From Rhodopirellula sp. P2 (GTDB lineage: Bacteria; Planctomycetota; Planctomycetia; Pirellulales; Pirellulaceae), in NCBI RefSeq assembly GCF_028768465.1, contig NZ_CP118225.1:6925001-6989000 (forward strand): 64,000 nt of DNA, in the 5' to 3' direction. A program made the position numbers and the translations under genes. Every line of letters starts with the position of its first letter. Position 1 is the stretch's first letter. This document shows, in pieces, positions 45,518-54,642 of this stretch. The notes beneath the pieces were generated by a model that searched no databases, had not been told where the DNA came from, and worked only from the letters and a program-made list of their open reading frames with translations.

Positions 45518-46246
45518 CACGCACGTCGCGGGGACCTGCTTCGTGGCCGCCTGATTGCCTGCCAGCAAACACACTGCGCAGCGTTTGCAGTGACAAGCAA
45601 ACAAGCCTGTGTTGATGATGCAGCACGCGTTGGAACGCGCAACGTTTGTCATTCACACCACGTTCCAAGACCGTTTCGCGTGTTCAACGACGTGTTTTTT
45701 TGAAACTTTTTTTGCGACGTTGAAACGCTTGTTCGTTGTCTGTTCCAACGAAGCGCATGCAAGCCATGCGGGCAACGCCATGACATGGCGATAACAACAC
45801 GTTGCGCACGTGCTGTTGCAAAAACGTTGAAAAAGCCAAGCGTTACTGCACTTGTTTGCAAGCAACGCAACAACGTTGATGGGAACGTTGATGCAAACAA
45901 GCCACGCAGCGCATCAACGACGAAGCGAAACAACATGCAAAAAATGCGTTTGCCGTAGCAAATTTTGTTAGCGACGCAAGCGGTTTTTTCACGAAAACAT
46001 GTTGCGGAATCCAGCGAAGCGCGTACAGTTACGCGCATGTACTAACGATCGTTTTTGTTTGCAAGGTCGATGAGGATCATCGAAGCGGATAGAATCGATC
46101 ACCATCGATTGTTGTTGAGCCGTGGCCGGTGACTTGCAATCAACTTTGACAACGAAGACGTCGACGCAATCGCGCTGACTGAATCGATGTCACAGCTCGC
46201 AAGTCACAATGACTCGACAACAGTTCCTTTCTCGCGGAGGAAGAAC
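45518..46246. other. Composition-skewed non-coding region upstream of the histone-like gene
   Basis: About 730 bases with no convincing gene; frames here, on either strand, are built from the same few words. It is packed with aacgttg, gcaacg, gcaaac and tgcaa words, including a repeated gcaaacaagcc (45597-45607 and 45893-45903) and aacgttgatg twice near 45874-45892. A short stem gcgcgta-cagt-tacgcgc lies at 46019-46036. A TTGACA-like hexamer near 46146 may belong to the promoter of the next gene. Confidence 0.55.
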
Positions 46247-46507
46247 GTGGCCAAGAAAAAAGCAACCAAGAAGACTGTCAAGAAAGCTGCTAAAAAGAGC
46301 GTGAAGGCTGTCAAGAAGACCGCTCGTAAAGCAGTCAAGAAGAAAGCCGTCAAAAAGAAAGCCGTGAAGAAGGGCGTCAAGAAAACCGCTCGCAAGGCGA
46401 CCAAAAAGAAGGCTGTGAAGAAGAAAGCCGTCAAGAAGGCAGCCAAGAAGAAGGTCGCCAAAAAGAAGGCAACCAAGAAGAAAGTTGCCAAGAAGAAGCG
46501 ACGCTAA
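46247..46507 (+). CDS. Lysine-rich histone H1-like DNA-binding protein
   Basis: 86 residues from a GTG at 46247 with GGAGG six bases upstream; an ATG at 46187 lies in poor context. The whole chain is K/A/V/R repeats (AKKKA, AVKKK, VKKTARKA) with no hydrophobic core and no acidic residue. This is the bacterial H1-like (Hc1/Hc2, AlgP-type) class found in Chlamydiae, Planctomycetes and others. It should coat DNA non-specifically and compact the nucleoid. Followed by a strong terminator. A tandem origin is plain from the internal repeats. Confidence 0.9.
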   Translation: MAKKKATKKTVKKAAKKSVKAVKKTARKAVKKKAVKKKAVKKGVKKTARKATKKKAVKKKAVKKAAKKKVAKKKATKKKVAKKKRR

Positions 46508-46866
46508 GCCAGACTGATTCGGCGAGCCAACCCGGTTCGCCAATCATTCGCGATTCAAATTTGACAAGCCACGTTGAGCTCCAAGTTGGAGAACGTGGCT
46601 TTTTTTATGCCCCAGCTCCATCGAGGGAGCTCGGCTTCAGAGGGCGGCAGCGACCACCGTGCGGCTTCGCGTGGCGCGCAATCAAGCCCCAAATTTTTGC
46701 TTCGCCTCAAACGTTGCTTTCCCAACCCACTAAATCGCCGCGGGGACTGGTTTGGCCGCGGCGAGCCGCTTAATTTGGCCTCTGTCAGCTCCTCCATCAC
46801 CCCTTCCTTGGCTGACTTCCACTGGGCCCCGTCGCCCGTCCGTGCCAACCCAACGGAACCTGCTTG
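46508..46866. other. Intergenic region after the histone-like gene
   Basis: Apart from the terminator at 46566-46607 nothing is visible in these 360 bases. GC-rich low-bias sequence leads to the POT transporter gene. Confidence 0.4.
46566..46607 (+). terminator. Rho-independent terminator of the histone-like gene
   Basis: aagccacgtt (46566-46575) pairs with aacgtggctt (46592-46601) and is followed by a run of T (seven in total). Confidence 0.85.
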
Positions 46867-48282
46867 ATGTCGACATCCGATTCAAACACCCCCGACCAGC
46901 CGACCAGCCCGAAGTATCGTGATCAGCCCGAAGCTACCACGGGAATGCCCGCCGGCATCCCGTACATCATCGGCAATGAAGCGGCCGAACGATTCAGCTT
47001 CTACGGGATGCGGTCGATCCTCACCGTCTTCATGACAACGTACCTGCTCAATGCCAGTGGTGAACTGGACCCGATGAGCGATGAAGACGCGAAGTTCTGG
47101 GGCCACACGTTCATCATGGCGGCCTACTTCACGCCGCTGCTTGGTGCCTTCCTGGCCGACTGGTTGCTCGGCAAGTACCGAACCATCTTGTACCTGTCCG
47201 TCTTGTACTGCCTTGGCCACTTGGCACTCGCGATGAACGAAACCCGATTTGGCCTGGCCATCGGGTTGGGCCTGATCGCCCTTGGCACGGGTGCGATCAA
47301 ACCATGTGTCTCCGCCCACGTCGGCGACCAATTCGGGACCAAGAACTCGCACCTGCTCGCGAAGGTCTTCGGATGGTTCTACGTCGCCATCAACCTCGGC
47401 TCTTTCTTCTCAACCTTGCTAACACCCTGGCTGCTTGACCGGTACGGATCGCAGATCGCTTTCGGCGTTCCCGGCGTGTTGATGGCGATCGCCACGCTGC
47501 TGTTTTGGATGGGGCGACACAAGTTCATTCACATTCCACCTCGCGGACCGAGCGTCTTCAAAGATGCCTTCACCGGAATCGGAGGACGGGCGCTGCTGAA
47601 CCTGATTCCGGTCTATTTGCTAGTCGCCGTGTTCTGGAGTCTGTTTGACCAAACCGCCACGTCATGGGTGATCCAAGCCGAGAGCATGGACAGAAACGTC
47701 TTCGGTTTTGAATTGCTTTCGAGCCAAATCCAAGCGGCAAACCCATTCTTGATCCTCATTTTCGTACCCCTGTTCAGCTACGTGCTCTACCCGGCGATCA
47801 ACCGTGTGTTCCCGCTCACGCCGCTACGGAAGATTTCGCTGGGCATGTTTCTGACCGTGTCTTCCTTCGCGATCATCGCGTTGATCGAACAAAACATTCA
47901 AGACGGCGGCACACCCTCCATCGCTTGGCAGGTGCTGGCTTACACAATCCTGACCGCTGCCGAAGTCATGGTGTCCATCACGTGCTTGGAGTTCAGCTAC
48001 ACGCAGGCTCCCAACAGCATCAAGAGCATCATCATGAGCTTCTACCTGCTGTCGGTCGCAATGGGGAACTTCATCGCCGCTGGTGTCAACGCGATTATCT
48101 CCAACGCCGATGGCACGTCGAAGCTCCCAGGAGCCACCTACTACTGGTTCTTCGCAGGCTTGATGCTGGTGGCAGCCTGCCTGTTCATCTTCGTCGCTCT
48201 GATTTACCGGGGTAAAACCTACATCCAGGATGACGAATCTCTGGATGCCGAATCGACAGCCGAAAGCTCAATGACGGCGTGA
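46867..48282 (+). CDS. POT/PTR2-family proton-dependent oligopeptide transporter
   Basis: 471 residues; ATG at 46867 follows an in-frame TTG. About 12 to 14 membrane spans. The family signature ERFSFYGMRSIL (the ExxERFxYYG proton motif) is at about 38-49, and the second PTR2 motif region GTGAIKPCVSAHVGDQF lies at about 140. FWSLFDQTATSWV and CLEFSYTQAP in the second half are typical of POT members. Imports di- and tripeptides with protons. Central to use of proteinaceous marine matter; no partner gene nearby. Confidence 0.92.
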   Translation: MSTSDSNTPDQPTSPKYRDQPEATTGMPAGIPYIIGNEAAERFSFYGMRSILTVFMTTYLLNASGELDPMSDEDAKFWGHTFIMAAYFTPLLGAFLADWLLGKYRTILYLSVLYCLGHLALAMNETRFGLAIGLGLIALGTGAIKPCVSAHVGDQFGTKNSHLLAKVFGWFYVAINLGSFFSTLLTPWLLDRYGSQIAFGVPGVLMAIATLLFWMGRHKFIHIPPRGPSVFKDAFTGIGGRALLNLIPVYLLVAVFWSLFDQTATSWVIQAESMDRNVFGFELLSSQIQAANPFLILIFVPLFSYVLYPAINRVFPLTPLRKISLGMFLTVSSFAIIALIEQNIQDGGTPSIAWQVLAYTILTAAEVMVSITCLEFSYTQAPNSIKSIIMSFYLLSVAMGNFIAAGVNAIISNADGTSKLPGATYYWFFAGLMLVAACLFIFVALIYRGKTYIQDDESLDAESTAESSMTA

Positions 48283-48334
48283 ACTTCGTGATCGTCTTGA
48301 GGATGGGTGGCGATCCACGCGTTTGCCGTGGCGT

Positions 48335-50407
48335 TCAAACTTGAAGACGACGCGATTCGAGCTCTTGAAAAATTTCGCGAAGACGTTGGACCGAAGCGGG
48401 TTTTGTGACGTGTCTGTCAAAGCCCGCTTCCATGGCCATCCGAATGTCTTCGGGTTGCCCGTTGCCGGTCATGGCGATCAGCATGCTGGAATCCAATTCC
48501 GACAAGCTGCGAAATTGCCGTGCGAGCTCGTAACCGTCCATGTCCGGCATGCAGATGTCAGAAAAGACAATGTCGGGCTGCAACTCACGAGCGAGCTGAA
48601 TGCCTTCGGGTGCACTGGGGGCTGAATGCACCTCGTGTCCCATCGCACCAACCAACATCGTGAACATTTTCGCGATCGCGGGGACATCATCGACCACCAA
48701 CACCCGAAAACGTCGCGTCGGCCTGTCTTCTTCGGCAGTCATTTTTGATTCGTTCGGTTTGGCATCCAAACACGGCAAGTGAATCCGAAACTCGCTTCCC
48801 GCCGACGGGTCGTCGCTGTCCACCAACGACACCTTCCCGCCGTGCAACTCGACCAATTGCTTGACCAAGGTCAGGCCAATCCCCAGCCCGCCGCGACTGT
48901 CCTTCAACGTCTCATCCACCTGAGTGAACATCTCAAAGATGCCCTTGCGGTGTTCTGGTGGGATGCCAACCCCGTTGTCCTTGACCGCGATTTCCACCTG
49001 GCCATCGACCTGTCCGCATGAGATCTCAATGCGACCGCTCGGCGGTGTGTACTTGCACGCGTTGTTCAGCAAATTGGTCACCACCTGAGTCAATCGCACG
49101 TAGTCGCCATGCACGTGGAGAGATTGCTCTGGATCGGTTCGTCGAATCAGTTCATGTCCCATCTCGTTGCACAACGATTCCACCGCTCGGCAAGAATTGG
49201 CAACGATGTCGTGAATCGAAACCGTTTCCCGCTGCAAATCGATGCGTCCCCGCGTGATCCGCGAAACGTCCATCAAGTCATCGATCAATCGCACCAACTG
49301 GTGGACTTGGCTCTCGAGAACGGTGCTGATCTCGTTGACTTGGTTCGGGTCGGTCGCTGCGAAACGCAGCAGATCGACGGCGTTGCCGATCGGCGTCAAC
49401 GGGTTGCGCAGTTCATGAGCCAACAAAGCGAGGAAACGATTCTTGCGTTCGTCCATCTCACTGAGCAACGCCTTCTCATTCTGCAATTCACGAAACAACC
49501 GTTCGCGTTCGAGCGTGTCTGCGTGTGATTGCGTGACATCATCGATGATCAGCAGAATTCGATCCGAGTGCCCGTCGTACCGGTGCAACGAAACGGCGGA
49601 AACATTGACGTGCACCGTTCGCCTTTCACCATTGGCATCCTCGCCCTTGGCACGGTATGTGTCCACGCAGCGGAACACGCTCCCGTCGCCCACCGCGTCT
49701 CGAATTCGCTGGCACTCGTCCAGTTTGTGATCGGGAATGATCGGCAGCGGGTACCCAAGCACCTCGGCACTGGTCCAACCGAAGATGGCTTCGGAAGCTT
49801 CATTCCAAAGTTCCACACGTCCATCGGTATCGATGACGATAACCGACAGCGGCGACGCTTGGATCATCGTTTGGAACATGCGAGCGTGATCGCGTTCCCG
49901 CTCCGCTGCGGCGATCAATTCGATCTCAGATTCGACCGACGCCGACAGCTCTCGCAGCGTTTCCAGCTCGTCTTCGGTCCATTCACGTGGAACGACATCG
50001 ACGACGCAAAGCGTGCCGAGCACTTCCCCTGATCGCGTTCGAATGGGAAAGCCGGCGTAGGAAACGATCCCGTACTCTTCGATCGCCGGGTGCGAAACGA
50101 CACGAGGATCGACGCGAGCGTCTTCGATCAAGAAAAGCTCGCCCGCACGCACCGTCAACTTGCAAAACGAGTGACTCAGCGGCGATCCACGCAGCGTCGC
50201 GAGCGGTTCCGGCAAACCAACACAGCTTTTGAAGAACTGCCGATCTTCCTCGATCAAGGTGACCACCGAGGCGGGGCATTTCAGCAAGCGGGCCGCCAAG
50301 CGAGTGATCCGATCGAACGACTCTTCGGCGGGACTGTCCATCAACGACAGACTTCGCAGGGCCTTCAGCCTCAGTGGATCTGCGATTGGGTCAGCGGATC
50401 GATTCAT
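48335..50407 (-). CDS. Hybrid sensor histidine kinase: GAF-PAS-HisKA-HATPase-REC
   Basis: 690 residues from the ATG at 50407. GAF about 5-150 (FDRITRLAARLL, SFCKLTV, IEDARVD); PAS about 180-300 (MIQASPLSVIVIDTDGRVEL, WNEASEAIFGW); H-box FLALLAHELRNPLTP; N-box VVTNLLNNACKYT; G-boxes KDNGVGIP and GGLGIGLTLV; a C-terminal receiver from about 565 (VLVVDDVPAIAKM, phospho-Asp in VFSDICMPDMDG, Lys in HVTKPAS). No membrane span, so the GAF/PAS domains read a cytoplasmic cue. No separate output regulator is adjacent. Confidence 0.93.
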   Translation of the reverse strand: MNRSADPIADPLRLKALRSLSLMDSPAEESFDRITRLAARLLKCPASVVTLIEEDRQFFKSCVGLPEPLATLRGSPLSHSFCKLTVRAGELFLIEDARVDPRVVSHPAIEEYGIVSYAGFPIRTRSGEVLGTLCVVDVVPREWTEDELETLRELSASVESEIELIAAAERERDHARMFQTMIQASPLSVIVIDTDGRVELWNEASEAIFGWTSAEVLGYPLPIIPDHKLDECQRIRDAVGDGSVFRCVDTYRAKGEDANGERRTVHVNVSAVSLHRYDGHSDRILLIIDDVTQSHADTLERERLFRELQNEKALLSEMDERKNRFLALLAHELRNPLTPIGNAVDLLRFAATDPNQVNEISTVLESQVHQLVRLIDDLMDVSRITRGRIDLQRETVSIHDIVANSCRAVESLCNEMGHELIRRTDPEQSLHVHGDYVRLTQVVTNLLNNACKYTPPSGRIEISCGQVDGQVEIAVKDNGVGIPPEHRKGIFEMFTQVDETLKDSRGGLGIGLTLVKQLVELHGGKVSLVDSDDPSAGSEFRIHLPCLDAKPNESKMTAEEDRPTRRFRVLVVDDVPAIAKMFTMLVGAMGHEVHSAPSAPEGIQLARELQPDIVFSDICMPDMDGYELARQFRSLSELDSSMLIAMTGNGQPEDIRMAMEAGFDRHVTKPASVQRLREIFQELESRRLQV

Positions 50408-50442
50408 CGATGCTTTCGTGGCAGTTCGCAACGTCGTTTGAT

Positions 50443-50476
50443 AAAAAAGGGGGACGGTTCCAAGACACGTCCCCCT
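50443..50476 (-). terminator. Rho-independent terminator downstream of the sulfatase
   Basis: On the minus strand AGGGGGACG and CGTCCCCCT (50476-50468 and 50456-50448) form a 9-base stem followed by six T residues (TTTTTTAT). It lies about 110 bases after the sulfatase stop. Confidence 0.8.
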
Positions 50477-50586
50477 CAACTCATACCGCATCGATCTTAA
50501 CTGCGTCCCTTCGCTTTGTCGCGGGGCAACCTTGGGTCACCACGGATGACCGCCTGCGAACGATCCAACCACTTCCGATTTGTCTT

Positions 50587-52131
50587 TCAGGGCGTTGGCA
50601 TCGCCACGCCTTCTGGCAAGAACGTCACCTCGCGGTCGTTCGTGACCTTGGGTCCCTCGGTGCTGCGGCCCGAATCAACGTAGTCGTTCAGCAATCGCAG
50701 CAACGAATCCACGATTTCAGGGTTCTCCTTCGCGACGTTGGATCTCTCGGATGGATCCGCTCGCAAATCAAACAGCTGCATCGGCGGAAGCCCATTCTGC
50801 TTGGCTTTGGGCTCACGGGGGTCACTCCAGCCGCCGCTGCCGCGTGACAGACAGAGCTTCCATTGGCCGCGACGGATCGCGAACGAACCACCGATGCTGT
50901 GACTGACCAAAGCTTCGCGATCCGACGCCTCGTCGCCACCGAAGACGCCTGTCAAATCAAAACCGTCTTCACCGCCGGTCGCTTCCCGTGGTTGATCCGT
51001 GATCGACTGCAATGTCGCGTACACATCCGTCAAACAGGTAAGCGCGTTGGTGGTCTTGCCCGCCAGGACCTTCCCCGGCCATCGCACGATGAAAGGCACG
51101 CGGTGACCGCCTTCGTAGATGTCCGCTTTGTGCCCCCGGTAACCTGCACTCGGATCATGCCCGTGCTCGGCGAGCGCACCAAAGTTGGCTTCCGGTGAAC
51201 AACCATTGTCGCTGGTGAAGATCACCAGGGTGTTCTCCTCGATGCCTGCCTTGGAAATCGCATCAAGCAGTTGCCCCATGTGGTGATCCATCTGCATCAC
51301 AAAATCCGCGTACGGGTTCATCCCACTGGCGTCTTTGAATGGCGGCACCGGAACGATCGGCGTGTGCGGGGCAGGAAGCGGCAGATACAAGAAAAACGGC
51401 TTGTCTTCTTTCACGCGTTCTTCCACATAAGCAATCGACTTGTCGAACAAATGCGGCAACACCTGCTCAATCTCAAAGTCATCTCCAATCGGACCGTTGC
51501 GATACCAGCCGTAGCGATTCTCTTTCTTCGTCACACCTTCTTTTCGAGTCGGCACACTGGTTGGCTTGCCGGTGTCCACCCAAACGTAAGGAGGCATGTC
51601 CAACGACCCGCAGTGACCGTAGTACTGATCAAAACCGTTGTTGTCGGGACCGTTCAAAACCGGCTTCGAGAAGTCAATCTCTTTGCCGTCTTTGTGCCAA
51701 TCCCAACCGAGGTGCCACTTGCCAATCATCGCCGTGTGATAGCCGGCACCTTGCAACAAGTGCCCCAACGTTGCTCGGTCACCTGGGATCAAGTGCTCGC
51801 TGGTTCCACTCAAAACGCCCTTGGCCAATCGCGAACGCCAGTTGTAACGCCCGGTCAACAACCCGTACCGGGTCGGCGTGCACACGGAACTGGGCGTGTG
51901 AGCATCCAAGAATGTCAGCCCCTCGTCAGCCATCTGCTGCAATCGCGGTGTCTTGATCTTGCAGTCCGGATTGGTCGGCGAGACGTCGCCGATGCCCAGG
52001 TCATCCGCCATCACCAAAATGATGTTTGGACGAGCCGCAGAATCCTCCGCACGAACTTGCGTCGCCCCCACGTCCATCAGAGAGGGAACAGCAACAACCG
52101 CGGAAACAACAAACCATCGCAACCAATTCAT
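50587..52131 (-). CDS. Sulfatase, formylglycine type (S1 family)
   Basis: 514 residues from the ATG at 52131, giving a signal peptide (about 1-29). The metal motif IILVMADDLGIGD (about 36-50) and the activation motif SSVCTPTRYGLLTGR are present: Cys84 in CTPTR is converted to formylglycine by an anaerobic or FGE-type maturase. GKWHLGWDW and DNGCSPEANFG are further S1 blocks. Hydrolyses sulfate esters from algal polysaccharides or glycosaminoglycan-like material; substrate not readable. Sulfatase abundance is a hallmark of Rhodopirellula. No neighbour tells the glycan. Confidence 0.95.
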   Translation of the reverse strand: MNWLRWFVVSAVVAVPSLMDVGATQVRAEDSAARPNIILVMADDLGIGDVSPTNPDCKIKTPRLQQMADEGLTFLDAHTPSSVCTPTRYGLLTGRYNWRSRLAKGVLSGTSEHLIPGDRATLGHLLQGAGYHTAMIGKWHLGWDWHKDGKEIDFSKPVLNGPDNNGFDQYYGHCGSLDMPPYVWVDTGKPTSVPTRKEGVTKKENRYGWYRNGPIGDDFEIEQVLPHLFDKSIAYVEERVKEDKPFFLYLPLPAPHTPIVPVPPFKDASGMNPYADFVMQMDHHMGQLLDAISKAGIEENTLVIFTSDNGCSPEANFGALAEHGHDPSAGYRGHKADIYEGGHRVPFIVRWPGKVLAGKTTNALTCLTDVYATLQSITDQPREATGGEDGFDLTGVFGGDEASDREALVSHSIGGSFAIRRGQWKLCLSRGSGGWSDPREPKAKQNGLPPMQLFDLRADPSERSNVAKENPEIVDSLLRLLNDYVDSGRSTEGPKVTNDREVTFLPEGVAMPTP

Positions 52132-52370
52132 CAGTAGCCAATCAGTCAGAGTGTGGAAGGAAAAAGGGGATCGCACATTCTAGACACGAAGCATTCTGAT
52201 GCAGAAAGCTTCTCGTGAGATCCCGCGTGGTCCCACAAGCTACCAAAGAAACGGAGGTGTTCATTCAAAACGGTTCCACAAAGCTTCCTCCCAACCTCAC
52301 GTCGCCACCGAATGCGTCACACCCAAAACGAAATGCGACAACGCAGGCTCTGAACACGCTCGAATTTCGC

Positions 52371-53060
52371 TCACCTCGCCGGTTCATAAACAGGCGAGCT
52401 CTTGATCTGATCCTGCGTCAAACCCACCGTGACGGTCGCTTCCGCCCACAAGATCTCTTGAATCAACTCGCGGCTGATCAGCACCTTTTTGCCCGGCCAC
52501 CAATTCCGAGTGTCCACGATCAGTTGTTGAATGGACCAGTTCACATCGTCGACCAACAACCCTTCGACGTGTCCAATGTGATCATCGGTGCCCTGGATGG
52601 TGTAGCCCGAAACTTCGTTCGCGCTGCGAAGATGATTGCGTTTGACGTCGTCCGTGTCGACTTGGTCCATCGGCACCAATCCCGCTGCCAACGGCATCGG
52701 CGTGTACCCGCTACCTGCCAACGTGGCTCCAGCGGGTCCCCAGTAGTACGGCACATCAAAATGCTGATACAGCTCGATCTCCATCTGACGGGACACCGGT
52801 CGATCAGACTCCACCGAAGGGCTGTCGCTGACCTGTTGGCTGGTCAACGGAACGGCGGCACTCGCGGCATTCCAATCCGCGTTTTGGACCACACCCGGTG
52901 GCAACAACACCTGACGCCCGGGCAACCAATGCCCCGTGTCAACGACCAGATGCCTGACCACCCAAGTCTCGTCATCAAACAGCAGGTCGCAGATTGATCC
53001 CACACTCCGATCGGCTCCAATCAATTCGGTTCCCAAGATGGTCTCGGTAGAAATCAGCAT
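52371..53060 (-). CDS. Double PRC-barrel-domain protein
   Basis: 229 residues from the ATG at 53060 (AGAGG about 10 bases upstream). Two copies of a PRC-barrel: the first at about 5-75 (GTELIGADRSVGSICDLLFDDETWVVRHLVVDTGHWLPGRQVLL split over strands), the second at about 145-220 (GYTIQGTDDHIGHVEGLLVDD and LIVDTRNWWPGKKVL). Between them a linker names WGPAG. Duplicated PRC barrels of this type occur in stress-induced or photosynthesis-related proteins; the role here is unknown. Cytoplasmic, no signal. Confidence 0.85.
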   Translation of the reverse strand: MLISTETILGTELIGADRSVGSICDLLFDDETWVVRHLVVDTGHWLPGRQVLLPPGVVQNADWNAASAAVPLTSQQVSDSPSVESDRPVSRQMEIELYQHFDVPYYWGPAGATLAGSGYTPMPLAAGLVPMDQVDTDDVKRNHLRSANEVSGYTIQGTDDHIGHVEGLLVDDVNWSIQQLIVDTRNWWPGKKVLISRELIQEILWAEATVTVGLTQDQIKSSPVYEPAR

Positions 53061-53143
53061 GACATGGTTCCTCTCAATAGGCGGATTGGTTGCACGGTGA
53101 ACATCGCGTGCAAACAATGTTCCGAAACCAATCGCTCGATTGC

Positions 53144-54049
53144 TTAGCGATACCGCTGCGAGACAACTCGCAACTCAAACCCGCCGCTTTCGGAAACACA
53201 CTGGAAGACAGTGCGTGCGATCTCATCCACTGAGTCATGTCCCTTTGAGACCGCGTGACGAAGTTCCAACGTTGCCAGTTGCACTTCCAGTTCCTCTGGA
53301 ATCAACTTCAGGACATGACGACCGAGAGTGGAGACTCCTGCCTGCATCAGCAAACGTTCTTCAAATCGCTGCAGTGGACTGGGGCGAGTCCAAAGGAAAT
53401 ACAGGCGTTTCTCTTCGCTGGAATCATCCAGACAGCGAATCTGAGGGTTCGATGCGAACTGATTGACCAAATCAACTCCCGGTCGTGTTCCCCCGACAAC
53501 GCCCAACTCGATCCCAAAGTGGTCCAACTGTGCGGCGTACTCATTCAAATCGTTGGCCTTCCAATCAATCTGCCATCGTTTGAATCTCGGGATGATGTTG
53601 GCATCGGAATCTCCGGTTTCGTCCGGACCGCTTCTGCCAATCGTTCCGGAGTCAGCGTCTCCCGATGGAGCCATGGAATCCATGGTGGGCTCAGTCAATG
53701 CCACCTGTTCGGCAGCCGACACAAGTGACCGAACGGACGCTTTCAAATCGGTGGTGCGAAGTGCCACCGTTTCTTGATCCGTCGGAACATCAAACGACGA
53801 ATCAACGATCGCGCTCCCACCTACCGAGACACGCGTGATCTCCGCCACCGGTTCGGTCAACACAACATCGTCTTCCGGCAACAGCACCCAAAGCAGAAAC
53901 AACACGCTCACCACGCTGGTCAGCATCAGCAAGACCGCCATCAACAACGAAGTCACCGCATCAAACCAACTGGTTCGCATTGAAGACGCCCCGCTTTCGG
54001 ATGAAGACTCTGGTTTCCGGCTGGTGAGTTTCCAAGCGTTTTGATTCAT
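53144..54049 (-). CDS. Single-span membrane protein, ExbD-like N-terminus
   Basis: 301 residues from the ATG at 54049. Residues about 25-55 read WFDAVTSLLMAVLLMLTSVVSVLFLLWVLL, a single span with an Asp at its cytoplasmic start, recalling ExbD/MotB anchors. After an acidic low-complexity linker (to about 145) follows a folded domain (WQIDWKANDLNEYAAQLDHFGIELG..., LYFLWTR, HVLKLIPEEL). No catalytic motif. No ExbB-like partner adjoins it; the nearest is at 40143. Many planctomycete genomes carry such proteins of unknown use. Confidence 0.6.
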   Translation of the reverse strand: MNQNAWKLTSRKPESSSESGASSMRTSWFDAVTSLLMAVLLMLTSVVSVLFLLWVLLPEDDVVLTEPVAEITRVSVGGSAIVDSSFDVPTDQETVALRTTDLKASVRSLVSAAEQVALTEPTMDSMAPSGDADSGTIGRSGPDETGDSDANIIPRFKRWQIDWKANDLNEYAAQLDHFGIELGVVGGTRPGVDLVNQFASNPQIRCLDDSSEEKRLYFLWTRPSPLQRFEERLLMQAGVSTLGRHVLKLIPEELEVQLATLELRHAVSKGHDSVDEIARTVFQCVSESGGFELRVVSQRYR

Positions 54050-54642
54050 CAGATCACTCGCTGAGAGAAGGACGGGCATTGCCCAAGAGAAGCTCAGCGA
54101 GTTTAACCGTTCACCGCAACCAACACCAATTTCTCAAAAAAATCGGCCAGCCATCACTAGCAGCCTGTTGATTTAGTCGGCCGGACGCTGCTTGTCGAGG
54201 AACGCTTGGTGTGGTGACGCACTGTGATTCATCTCGGTAGGGATCTCAGAGAGTAGCCGTCGGTAAGCGATCGCGCCACCGACGGACACGTGCTTCCACG
54301 TCGCCACACTCCATTCCGCCGTGGCCGATGGCCACGGCGGGATGGAGTGTTTTTTGGGGCTCGCTTCCCGGGGGTGGGCTGCTACGCGGCACCCCCCGGC
54401 TACCATCCGACATCCCTCACGGGATGAAGAAAGACAGAAACCGGAAGGAGAGTTGCAACCGCGATCAGAGCGCCAATAGCAGACCTTTCCCAGCCCGTGT
54501 GAATCGCACTGCAACTCACCCTGATTTGATCGACTTCCGTTCGCATCCGCACTAACATACAGGCGCCGCATCGCTGTGGCGGGTGTCGTTTTTGACCGAC
54601 ATTGATTCTGTCCATCTCATTCAATTGGGTCCAGTTCGTTCC
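54050..54642. other. Intergenic region containing repeat copy C
   Basis: Aside from the repeat at 54190-54470, the flanks hold nothing I can name. It must contain the divergent promoters of the ExbD-like and deacetylase genes. Confidence 0.4.
54190..54470. repeat. Palindromic dispersed repeat, copy C
   Basis: Matches the central palindromic unit of the 16121-16580 element: shared tgacgcactgtgatt (54215), gtagccgtcggtaagcgat, the central gtggccgatggccac palindrome with ggatggagtgtttttt, the cccccggctacc box and a gatgaaga/ccggaag/atcagagcg right flank. The outer arms here are less perfect (tcatctcggtaggga against tccctcacgggatga). Outside this unit, no similarity to copy A is obvious, so the unit exists alone here. 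Confidence 0.7.

Noticed and set aside
45649..46038. Minus-strand frame of 129 residues in the region before the histone-like gene
   Set aside because: Built from the same repeated words as the rest of the region, no ribosome-binding site, erratic composition and no recognisable motif.
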